From Symsagittifera roscoffensis (lineage: Eukaryota > Xenacoelomorpha > Acoela > Convolutidae), in NCBI RefSeq assembly GCF_963678635.1, contig NC_087064.1, positions 12,617,989 to 12,681,988 on the forward strand: 64,000 bases of DNA, written 5' to 3'. The translations under genes and the position numbers were made by a program. A model generated the notes under the pieces. The model searched no databases and was not told the DNA's origin. It worked only from the letters and a program-made list of their open reading frames with translations. Below are positions 11,046 through 21,400 of this stretch, one piece after another (the stretch's first letter is position 1; each line of letters starts with the position of its first letter).

Positions 11046-11173
11046 CTTTTGCCGGATGGCGATTGCGCGATGTCAAAGGGACCGGGCAGTTTCTCGATGA
11101 AGGCGGTGTGAGTACCTGCACAGAAGGTGCAGATGGAGATGATGATACAAGTCACTGTGATTGTGTTGATTAT
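11046..11173 (-). CDS. Shaw: Shaw/Kv3 potassium channel: S1 transmembrane exon
   Basis: This 128-base exon lies on the minus strand with acceptor tgtag (11174-11178) and consensus donor GTAAG. Translation gives a hydrophobic helix, VTCIIISICTFC, followed by AGTHTAF and a polar stretch ending SPSGK. The pattern I-S-I-x-T/S-F-C-x-x-T-H is the signature of the S1 segment of Kv3/Shaw channels, and the residues after it begin the S1-S2 extracellular loop. Of the two frames I checked, the alternative one meets a stop before the donor. It is on the same strand as, and downstream of, the T1 exon at 61013-61253, so both belong to one gene with a first intron region of about 50 kb. Confidence 0.75.
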
Positions 11174-14100
11174 CTACACAAAACACACACGCACACAATA
11201 TTCATACGAGTTGTTCATCGAAAACTTGATAGAACCTAATTCGTTTTTTATTCAGCTTAAGATAAAAAACATTACTTCTCGAATGAATCAGGGACCATCA
11301 TACGAGTATTTCAGCCTTTTAAGAACATCGATACCAACCACTCTTGTATCCTCAGGCAAAGAGCACAGCAGATTATAGGTGTTTTGATGGCGAGAAGCCA
11401 AGTTATTAATTATCGACATATCTGCTGTTACCAGCCCCTTCCCTCATCATTTTCAGGCAAAAAAATCAATTTTTGGACTAATCCATCCCAAACTGGTAAA
11501 TCTCATTGGCACTGATAAATCAGGCGTCCGTAGACGTTTAAGGGGGGGCATCTTGATTTTAAAAAAACCAATCCCAATTAATGTTTTGATGACCAAAAAT
11601 AGTCTGAAGAAAAACAAGATGCGCGAACCAAGACATCCTTTTGCTAAATTTGTTTTTCGGGTCATTTGCACTAAACGGCACAAAAAACAGACAAATTGGA
11701 TTAGCAAAAGTTCAACTTTGAACACCAAATTTTATTTTAAAAAAACTTAAGCAATCTCCAGATTAGAAATTGAAATAATTATAAAAACTAACAAGACTGT
11801 TCGTATCAGGGCGAAGCCCTGAATGTTCCGACTGCCTTTTAAGGTATATGAATCAGTAATGACATGAACAAATTAAATGTAATAAAATAAAATGTTTTTT
11901 TTTTGGTAAATGGGAGTTTTTGCGACACGCCACGCCATCATCCCCCGACACGCCATTTGAATAGCAAAAAAATAGATTTCGCTCACAAACAAATCAATTA
12001 TGGCAAATAAGCTTCCTTCAAACAATTTGGAATCATATCTAAGGAGGATTAAATCTCAGCTTACGCTTTAATAGCGCGAAATATATCGCGCGTTAATTGT
12101 CGCAAATTGACCAAAATGGCAATCTTTAAACCCCCAAAACTTTAGGAAAAAGATAACAGGTGAAATATCCTTTTGAAAGATAAAAAAAATATCCGTCAAA
12201 AACGGCTAGTTAAAAAGTCGAATTTTGTCTGAAAAAAAAACTATCCGGAGCACAACTTTTCTGCTACAAAAGTCGGAACAAAAAGCTAAATTAAAACAAA
12301 CAGCAAGAAACGTAAGAAGCCAAATTACTTGTATATTTTTTCCCTTATTTATTTTATATGGAACAGAGTGTCAACAATTTTTTCTCTAGTTTCCTGTATT
12401 ATGATCTACTTAAAACGTCGTGAAATAAATTGCCTAAAATTATTATAGCTAGGATATGTTGATGAAAATTGATTTTGGGCCGTTTATTTCAACAACATCA
12501 AATTTTTGCGAGTGATCCAAGATTTGAAATAAAAAGTTCTAACTATTCTAGGAAGTTTTGCTGGCAATCTAAGCTCATACAAAATGAATCATAAGGTATT
12601 TTAGTGAAATAAGTTGAAAAAACAATTGACAAGCCGCAATTGTAACGTTTTTTCATGAAGAAAAAATCCCATGTTTGCTTCGCTTTTCTAAAATTCATAA
12701 GAATTTAAGAACAATAACTACAGCCATATGCGCCACGTGTTTTTTTTGTTTTGCTATATAGGGAATTATACATTTTTTATTCTATAATTAAAATTTTATC
12801 AGCAAAAAAGTTTTAATTTGATTATACCTTCCAGAGAAACCCCGGAAATTAGTTTTTTATCCGCATAGCGTAACAAACACAACTCTTGATGATATGCAGA
12901 GCAAAAGCGATTTTCTAGGTTTGATTTTGAATGATTTTTCATTCATGTTAAAGAAAAGCATTCAGGAAAAGAAATGTTCATTACTTAACCAGATCAGCAA
13001 ATGGAAACGCCTAGCAGTTATAAAAAAAATCGACTGTACTGTTTGAGTCAGAGCCTTAATGTTCACTTTGTCGTGGGTGGGTTTTTCATTCATTTTCGGT
13101 TTACTGCTGTTGCATCGATATACTTTTTTACCAGCGCTTTCCAATTGCTAATCTAAAGGTGCCTACAGCTATTACATTGGTTTTGTTATAAACCTGTCTA
13201 AAATAGTTAATTTATTTGCAGAAATGAAAACTGGCAAGGACGCTAGACCCATTAATTTTCTGATGGTAATCAAAGACAGCCCATCATCGTTTATTTTTAA
13301 TCAAAAACTGAAGACCGATTTCGCCGACCAGTCTAATATTATATATGTTAATGTTCAAGCTCATAAAAACGTTCATTTGGCTCGCTCAGTATGTGAAGAT
13401 TTATTTATTCAATTTTGCAATTTTTGTAGGCCTGCTTTTGGCGGAAAATTTTAATAAAGCGAAAAAGAAAGGAATTACTTTTTTTATTGATAACTAGCAT
13501 GTAGCCTGCCGAGAATCAGCCTGTTTTTTGTGGAAATTTATGATCAAGCGAATCATTGAATAAAAAGCTTCTACTGATAGAGATGAACCGAAAAAGATAT
13601 TTTCCAAAAAAAAGTTTATTCAAAAGACTAAAAGTTTAATGCTTCAATTGAGACAGGGAAAAAAAACGTTCGTCGGCATGTTGAATTAATCTACGTGGAA
13701 TATTAGTCTTGAGTTTGTTTAAAATATCCGGTGTTAACCAGGGATAAGAAAAAACTTCCATACGATTACTTTTTTCATGCGCGGATAATATTAAATGTAA
13801 AAAATGTTTTTTTGGTATTCTGAAAAAATGTGAACAACTGGGCAAAAATCTGATCAGAAACGTGCAAAATTGTTGTTTTATGCGTTTACAGAATGAAAAC
13901 AGCAGCTTTTAATTTTTTTTCCTTACGTTTCAGCCATCAAAAGATCAAATAAAATTTTACGACCAAAAACTTACTTTTCCTCCCGCTCCCTTCTCATTAA
14001 CTCACTCCATTCGCGTTATCATACAAAAAGTGCTTCGAGCTTCGAGTTGATGGCTTTTGTTTTTTTACCCTTGCAATAATCAAGGGTATTGTAATCGGGT

Positions 14101-15001
14101 ACTTAATCAGGACTCATCTGGAGTTCTGGACTCAACTCTAGCGGTTTTTTTTCATAATTATTTTAATTTTCATTGTGTTTTCTACACACTTAGCCAGTAG
14201 GTAACGAATGCGTCTGGGACGGCGAAAGTCCGAGGGTCGAATCTGACAAGAACTTGTTTGTTGCTGCTATTCGTGTTTGATTTTCTTCTGCTCTTTCTAA
14301 TCTTACTAACTTTGACTTCTTATATATTCTTTTTTCCTTTTTTGTCTCCCTTAAAAATTTCAATCGGTTCAATTTTTTGGCCAATTTTTTATCGGCTTGT
14401 TCATCTAATTTCGTGTCAAAGGAAACAGTTTTTACGCGCTCCGCACTTCTTAAGTTGGTTGTATTTTTATCACTCTGTTGAAAATTTGATCATCTTTTTT
14501 ATCGGCTTAATAGGTTTTGTCTTATAATATATCGGCTTAGAGGCTTCTTTTTGGGTCCTTTCAAGAGCAAAAAATGATCTAACTTTTTTTTGTTCTGATT
14601 TTTTCTTATAAAACAATTTTTTGGCGCAATGGGTGTCTGCTAAAGGATTATCGGCTTTGTAATTTGTAAGTTTTATTTCGATGCTTAATTTACATTCAGT
14701 TGCTTCTGCGTGTGATTGCCTCTGTGTGTGAATATTTTACCATCTGCAGTAACTTTACGGAACCAATCTTCTTAAAGGTTATAATACAATTGATTCAGAT
14801 GCTTTTAGCTTAAAAACGATCTGCAGTAGTTAATGACGTGCAGTTTAGAGGTCTTTATCTTTTTTATGCAAATTTTATACAAAATAGTTTAATTATGTAG
14901 GTCTACATTTTCCGTAAATTTTTGTTTTTGGTACAAACGCACAGCCGCCATTCCTATGTAGTCTCGGTTATGGTCGAAATCCGACCAGCACTACATATCA
15001 A

Positions 15002-15145
15002 AGTTTGCTTCCGCAGTTTGCCTCCGCCAAAAAGTTGCTTCCGCCGAAAGTTTGCTTCCGCGGGCCTCCGCCGAAAGTTTGCTTCCTCAGTTTGCTTCCT
15101 CAGTTTGCATCCGCCGAAAGTTTGTTTCCGCGGGCTCGGCAAACT
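15002..15145. repeat. Degenerate tandem array of a TTTGCTTCCGCCGAA-like unit
   Basis: About eight imperfect copies of a 14-17-base unit (AGTTTGCTTCCGC followed by CGAA, GGGC or AGTT variants) lie head to tail. The array is more GC-rich than its surroundings. It yields misleading repetitive open frames on both strands. Confidence 0.7.
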
Positions 15146-15212
15146 TTTGGAATTGACCCCAGCATCCATACTTTGAATATAATTTGTCTTTTCCTGGATA
15201 TACTTAATGTTT

Positions 15213-15267
15213 CGTTTGGTTCTGTGCATGCAAAATAATTAGAGTTTTGTTTGGTTCTGTGCATGCT
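15213..15267. repeat. Direct repeat TTTGGTTCTGTGCATGC, two copies
   Basis: The 17-base sequence occurs twice about 36 bases apart, with similar flanks (cg or tg before each copy). It probably reflects a local duplication. Confidence 0.6.
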
Positions 15268-15531
15268 GCGCCATGTCGTACAACGGAAAAATTGCCGTAC
15301 AAGTAATGTGATATTATGTATTTTCCATATGCACCTATTTTCCGAATCAATTCGTAGAAAACCGAGTAAGCGAATAAGTTCTATTGCAACTGATCTGCAG
15401 TTCAAATCCTTTGCAGTGAGCGTCTTTGATACGCAAACCTCCTAAGCTCTTCCCTGGTGCTGTGAACATCAACTCAGTACATAGACCTTCAAGGCCAACA
15501 GAAAATTTATATCAAACACCTGGTTGGTGTC

Positions 15532-15731
15532 NNNNNNNNNNNNNNNNNNNNNNNNNNNNNNNNNNNNNNNNNNNNNNNNNNNNNNNNNNNNNNNNNNNNN
15601 NNNNNNNNNNNNNNNNNNNNNNNNNNNNNNNNNNNNNNNNNNNNNNNNNNNNNNNNNNNNNNNNNNNNNNNNNNNNNNNNNNNNNNNNNNNNNNNNNNNN
15701 NNNNNNNNNNNNNNNNNNNNNNNNNNNNNNN
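15532..15731. other. Assembly gap of exactly 200 N
   Basis: This is a run of 200 undetermined bases, a conventional placeholder length, so the true distance is unknown. Confidence 0.99.
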
Positions 15732-15773
15732 TTAAACCTTAACAAGCATTAAATTATCTTGCCAATCCATTCG

Positions 15774-17392
15774 TGTTGCAGCGCAAAACGTAACTAATGC
15801 GTGAAACATAAATCGTTCAAATTTAAAACTACGACCTACAAAAGAGCAGTTTTTTTTGCACTTTTGCAGTTTCTGCAAAAGTCAAGCTGGTTTTTAATTG
15901 CTTCAAAAGTCAAGCAGTTTTCGGAAAAAGTCAAGCTGGCGTTGCGTCCGATATACGATGAAGTAAGTAAAAAGTTTGAGTTATAGTCGTTTATGACTGA
16001 TTATGTCCGTTTATACAAAAATTGTGGATATATTCCGATTTATGACCAAACACGAGTATTTACCGAGAAATACGAATAAAATATTGATTTTAACTTTGTT
16101 TTGTGGAGATTAGCGAACAATTCGGATTCTAGAACAGCTCATATATAGCGGTAAAGCAAAGCGCAGCCAGAAGGATACAAGAATCCGCTGAGTATCCCAC
16201 CATTTTGGCAAAAAAGCATCAGTAGAAGCAGCATTGGAATTGTCCAAGTGGGCGGCAAGGATAAAAAGGGCAGTGTTTGCCAAAGATTGGATAGATGTAA
16301 GAAATTTACTCTGAACAAAACCTCCAATTGTCGAACCAAAGGAAACAACCTCTCTACGAACTTGAAATTGATGGCAAAACAGAGGCCCAAAGATATCTGG
16401 GTCCAAGAGAAGAAAGTAACTTGGGAAAACAGTGCAATGATAATCAGAGACAGGGGCATTCAATTGAACAAGATTCCATGGGACGATACGGACGTCAAAG
16501 TAAGAAGTTACACATTCTCTAAACCAACGACAATACAAACAGAAAAGACTTGGATTTGAGATCGAATTGGCATCTACAAAAGAACTCATGCGCATAATCG
16601 ACGATATCTTTGTCATGACAAGAATCAAAGCGTTTGAAAGATATGTTTTCATTTGCCAAAAACAACAGAAGAACGAAACATTTCAATGCGAATCCCGTAG
16701 AATTAGCATCACGCGCCGACGATGGAGACAGAAAAGATGAGTGTGCCCGGGACATATTCACAACTTATTTATCAAACGAAAAGATAACTGAAGAACTCCT
16801 AGCAGAGACCACATCATCGCAAGATGCATCTGAATATGCAAGTAGTATATGAGTGAGGTGATCAGGGGGGGGGGGTGCCTGCGGACCCCCATGTATTAAC
16901 ATAGGCTATAGAGTATCCGGTCCGCAGGCTGTGTATTAAGATAGGGAATAGATTTCCAATGTATTAAGGTAGGGAATAGGTTTCCCATGTATTAAGATGG
17001 TAGGTTTCAGATGGTAAGTTTCAGAAAAATTTTTGGCGCCCGAATTTTTTGAGCTCAATTTTGCCGATATTTGCGTTTCTTAGCTAACTTATACGATTTG
17101 TGATATGTAAGGACTATCTTGTCTTACAAAAATTTGGTATGGTAAGTTTCAGAAGGTAAGTTTCAGAAAATTTTTAAAGTTTTACTTGTAAATACATTTT
17201 TAGCTTGAAAAAACATTTTTACATTAATAAATCGAAAATTTTTTTTTGAATGGTAAGTTTCAGATGGTAAGTTTTGACAAAAATTAAGCTTCGATTTAGA
17301 GTATGGGATCATAAACTAATATATCACAGAATATTTTTTTTCTCGAAAGAATCTTAAATTCTTATTTCATGTTATTTATTTTCCCTCAGGTT
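15774..17392 (+). repeat. 5' LTR of the BEL/Pao element
   Basis: It begins TGTTGCAGCGC, as does the 3' LTR, and matches it to 17392 (ending ...CCCTCAGGTT, perhaps properly ending at the CA at 17387-17388). Inside are an 11-base G run at 16865-16875; an inverted repeat CCTGCGGACC/GGTCCGCAGG at 16878-16887 and 16919-16928; several copies of a TGTATTAAGATAGGGAATAG-like unit at about 16890-17000; and three pairs of GGTAAGTTTCAG at about 16999-17280. A 180-residue minus-strand open frame at 16110-16652 is conserved in both LTRs, but that follows from their recency. Confidence 0.9.
16560..16852 (+). pseudogene. Possible gypsy-type gag remnant inside the BEL LTR
   Basis: In two adjoining plus frames the LTR encodes a stretch resembling the end of a retrotransposon gag capsid domain. 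One part reads AFERYVFICQKQQKNETF. After a frame change near 16680 it continues with ELASRADDGDRKDECARDIF, then a LLAETTSSQDASEYA segment. The order (F-x-x-R/Q...N-E-T-F, then L...D-x-x-x-R-D, then LL-x-E) is that of gag in gypsy elements. The same remnant is in the 3' LTR (25884-26176). It does not belong to a BEL gag, so it may be a captured or nested fragment now carried as part of the LTR. Similarity is by eye only. Confidence 0.35.
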
Positions 17393-18460
17393 TGGACGGT
17401 TTGGGCTATTCAGTGAGGCTGTTTGTGACCGACGATCTCATCGGTGCGCCCTATCTTCACAAAAACTGTAAGACCGATCCTAAACTTTTAATTTTGATAA
17501 ATTACGGATACGATGTTTTATATTATAAATGTGAGACACAACGCCAGTACTCACCCCTAATTTTTCTCGATACCCGAAAATTTTGGCCAGTTTGATTAAA
17601 CTGAAATTAGAAAAATTGCTCTAAATCGGGTACTAGATAACCGGAACTAGATTTTTTGCTCGATAGCCAAAATGTTGGCTATTTTTTTGATGAATTGAAA
17701 ATTTATAATATCGGAACATAAACTAACGGTTACTAGACTAGTTTTTTGATACCAGTTATAACTCGAATCCACTAACCAAACTATACAAAATTTTGTTTGA
17801 AAATTGAAAATTTTCTGAAAAATTAGTCCAAAACTCCGTTGAACCGTATAGTTAAAGTATGTTTAGTTGTCTGGGTAGTTAATATCAGGCAAATTAGTTT
17901 AATTTTTTTTCATCCTCAGGTTCACTCCGATTGTGTTGTTGAGAGTTAACCGATTTGCCTGATTCTCCAACCCCATTGGTAAACTTAAGGTTTACAACGA
18001 CTTGATACCTGTTTGCATTCGTTCGCTTTTCAAAACATTCGTTTCGCAACGACTGACTAAGTGGTCCGGGACGGTAAAATTAAGTAAGTTAAATTGTTGT
18101 CTTTCATCCTCAGGTTTGCTCCGCGTGTGTTGTTGGTTTTCAACCGACTTGCTTAATTCCCAAACCTCTTGGTAATTCGTCGAGCTATTAGCCGATTAGT
18201 AGTGACGCACCGTCGTACGACCGTTCAACAAATTTCGTACGCCGTAACATCATCCTAAGTGGTCAGGGAGGTGATATTAAGTAAGTTAAGTTGGTTTTAT
18301 TCATCCTTAGGTTTACTCCGTGTGTGTTGTTTGATATCAACCGACTTACTTAATCCCCAGCCCCATTGGTAACTTTACTCACCGAAAACCGTTCCGAATC
18401 GCCCCGCAAACGCCCGATAACCGTTAAGTATAGTTTGAGTTAAGTATAGACCCTAGAGCC
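17393..18460 (+). other. 5' leader of the BEL/Pao element
   Basis: About 1.07 kb separates the 5' LTR from the gag start codon. The first part is AT-rich. A TGGACGGTTTGGG at 17393 directly after the LTR end is a possible primer binding site, but its spacing does not fit a tRNA 3' end cleanly. A short frame after it (17392-17595) is not assignable. The last 600 bases hold three copies of a structured repeat, listed separately. Confidence 0.6.
17865..18372 (+). repeat. Three leader repeats with covarying stems
   Basis: Units at 17865-17994, 18059-18174 and 18257-18372, spaced 194 and 198 bases, share the order GTGGTC-AGGGA, first arm, TTCATCCTCAGGTT, ACTCCG, GTGTTGTT, AACCGA, second arm, CC(C)CA-CCCC, TTGGTAA. 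Arms are ATCAGGCAAAT/ATTTGCCTGAT (17884-17894 with 17953-17963), AATTAAGTAAGT/ACTTGCTTAATT (18078-18089 with 18147-18158, one G-U pair) and ATTAAGTAAGT/ACTTACTTAAT (18276-18286 with 18344-18354). Units 1 and 3 differ at four arm positions and all four are compensated in the partner arm, which points to selection for an RNA stem. Confidence 0.75.
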
Positions 18461-21400
18461 ATGGATGAGAACTTTCAGAAGAGGGTTCAAAGGTTATTTG
18501 CGAAGCGAACCAAGCTTGAAAATGAACTGTACAAGTGCCATGAAATTATAATTGAGAACATTGAAAGTCAGAGTCGCTCATCAAAGATTGACACTCAGAT
18601 TCAGAATTGCAAGAGCCTGATAGAGACTGCAGTTGAAATAAATGAGGAATTGATTAAGTTAGCTTCTAAAAGTGTTGATCCTGATAAATTGATACCAGCG
18701 CAGGATATGTGGCTTCATACGGTTACATCAAGAAACGATACAGTTTTACAGAAGGCTGCATCATATGAAGCTGGCCTAAACGTTGAACCTGAGGAAACAG
18801 AGCTTGACAATGTTGCAGAATCGTTAAGTACGACCGTAACAACACAACCACAAGATTCACATGAAGCAGATGCGCGCTCTAAGGTGTCGCGGTACAGTAG
18901 TCGACATCATAAATCAGGTTCGCATAAATCCAGTCGCTATACCGTCGCGCAGTCAAAAACATCAACTGAGAAGAGGCGAGATTTGTTGGTTTTGAAGAAG
19001 CAGCAAGAGGAACTTGAGAGACAAGCAAAGGTGTCATTGAAGTTGAAAGCGCAGCAAAATAAAATAAATGAACAGCAAGGAAGTTTAGAGTTGGAAGAAC
19101 TAGCTGAGGTACACCGTAAGAAACTGGCTGAAATTGAGTTAAAGGAATTCGAGTTGGAAGAAGAGCTTTCTGAAGCAAGTGAGAAGATAGGAAATGCTAG
19201 CGTAACACATGTTGACCCACAACGTACTGAACAATGGGTAGAAAACGTTGTCACTGAGCAAGAGCAAGCCGAAGTTGTTGCAAGCTCAGAGCAAAGTCAT
19301 CCAGTAGTCGAGAGTTCCACTTTGATTGCTACTGATGTTTTGCAAGGGGTTGGTGCCGTCGTCAGCGGGGGTGCCGTTGTCAACGCTGGTCAAACCACAT
19401 ACAGTGAGCAGGGAAGCCACAATAGGAATCGAATTCAGGCTCAGAGATCAAGTTTGGTCCAATCGCGTCTGTCATTGCACTCAATCGAGAACCCATCTAG
19501 TTTACCACAGTTCGTTGCCTCCAGCTCAAACTTTGTTACTCCACACTTAGCTTCAACACCTCATGCTGAAGTTTCGCAAAAGCACAATCTGATACCACAA
19601 GCAAGTGGTAGCATTCCCGCTTCAATGCCCTTTGGTAATCCCACCATTAATGTGGCACCGCCTTCTGTGTCGACCGTTACTAATCCAGTTTCGCTTCCGG
19701 CGAGTCAACCTTTTGTTCCTCCATTAACCGTTCCGATTCCCATTTCGCTTCCGATTATTCAAGCATTTGTCCCGTCAACCGTTCCTATTCCCTCTTTGCT
19801 TCCGGTCAGTCAGCCACATTCCGGCCCCGTTTCAACTGGGTATCAGGCACCTGCAGCGCCATCCCATCAACCTATAAATGTTCCAAACAACGCAACAAGT
19901 TTCTCAAGTGAACACTATAACCCGTATAGCAGTTTGTGGAGACCTGCCGCGACTGCGCAAACGATGCCAGTTCCTCAATACTGCGCACCGCCCTCAAACG
20001 TTTTCTCAGTGACAACTCCTGTTGTTCCACCAAACACCGTAGTTCCTTATACAAGTTCTGGGACTGTGTATTACACCCAGCCGCAAACTCATCCAGTTGT
20101 TGAAACAGCGCATCAAGGTTATCCACCTACATATCCTGCGCCCACTACGGGCCCGTCTTACGTGCCTAATAGCGAACAACCCATCTCGGCGAGAGAGTTA
20201 GCAGATATCATTCTGCATAGCCGCAAAGACCGTCTACCGGAGTTGAACTTGGAAGTGTTTGATGGAGAACCACTTAACTGGTATGAATGGTTCGGGCAGT
20301 TCCAAGCAACAGTTGATTCGGCTATGCTAACTGATGATGAAAAACTCAAATATCTGAAAACGCACGTTAAAGACAAAGCCAAGAGTGCAATTGCGGAATA
20401 CGGCTACAGTGGAGTGTTGTATAAGGATGCTCTAGCAACTCTCCAGAGAAAGTTTGGGCAGCCTCATGTTGTAGTTGGTGCACATTTGGATAAGTTGAAG
20501 AATTTTCCCGCATTGAAGATGCACAACTCTGACCATGTTATAAGTTTTTCTGCGGTGATTTCTGGGCTCGTAGCTGTTTTTAGGTCTTTGTCGTTCAATG
20601 ACGACTTGAAAAGTGTGAACCTATTAAATCAAGCCGTCAGTAAGCTTCCTCCAAATCTAAAAGAGGCATGGTCCATGCATACTGTTAGACAACATTGGCA
20701 GCGATTAACATTGCTAGACTTCAACGATTGGCTTAAGAATAAGGCAGAAGGCCATGAGCGATTGAAATCTTTAGTCAAAGTCGAGCAGCCAGTTAAACAA
20801 AAAGTAGTTACAAAAGTGCTTGCAGGTAACACTAAGGTAAGTTCTAAGGATGAGAAAAGTAGAGAAAAGACAAGGTTTCCTCCATGCTCGCTATGCAAAG
20901 GGCAGCATGCACTCTGGAACTGTTCCGTGTTCAAAGAGAAAAACGCAACACAAAGGGCTAAATATGTAGCAGAACAAAAGCTCTGTTTTTCTTGTTTACA
21001 AGGCAACCATACCTTCCGAAAGTGCCAAAAGGCAAGAAAATGCCCAAAACAGGACTGTGAGAGCACTCATAATGTGCTTCTTCATGGAGCCGAGAAAGTT
21101 TTCCCGCCCAAAGAGGCCGACCGATCACCATCGACTCAAACTAATACAAACACTATTTCTGCAAACAACGCAGCTTGTGTTAAACCTTGTGAGGGAACTG
21201 CAAAAAGTATTCTTCCCGTTGCGTTGGTAGTTGTGTCCTCTGGTTCGGAAAATTCGAATGCACTAGCACTTTGTGACACCGGTTCCACTCATTCTTGGGT
21301 TTCCGCGGCACTCGTTGAACGTCTGAAATTAGTTGGCACGCCCGTAAATGTTACGACCGATGGTTTTAACTCAGCCAAGGTATCTAAAACTCAACGAGTT

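Larger units (their letters stand above)
11174..15531. other. Intronic AT-rich DNA of the Shaw gene, no clear genes
   Basis: Only short open frames occur. A plus-strand frame at 13224-13454 (76 residues) follows an acceptor-like tttatttgcag and could be an exon or transposon remnant, but I recognise nothing in it. A minus-strand frame at 13636-13845 is likewise unassignable. I looked for the missing second half of the channel's T1 domain in this interval and did not find it. Homopolymer runs and short repeats are common. Confidence 0.5.

Noticed and set aside
13224-13454. Possible exon with an acceptor-like tttatttgcag
   Set aside because: No recognisable protein, no matching neighbour exon and AT-rich surroundings; kept only as a note in the intron entry.
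13636-13845. Short minus-strand frame considered as a SOCS-box-like or missing T1 exon
   Set aside because: The residues do not match the conserved T1 C-terminal pattern or a SOCS box well enough.
16110-16652. 180-residue minus-strand ORF in both BEL LTRs
   Set aside because: Conservation follows from the LTRs being nearly identical; it has no recognisable domain and no sensible start context.
17393-17412. Primer binding site after the BEL 5' LTR
   Set aside because: The implied tRNA 3' end is one base short between T-stem and CCA; I mention it only as a possibility.
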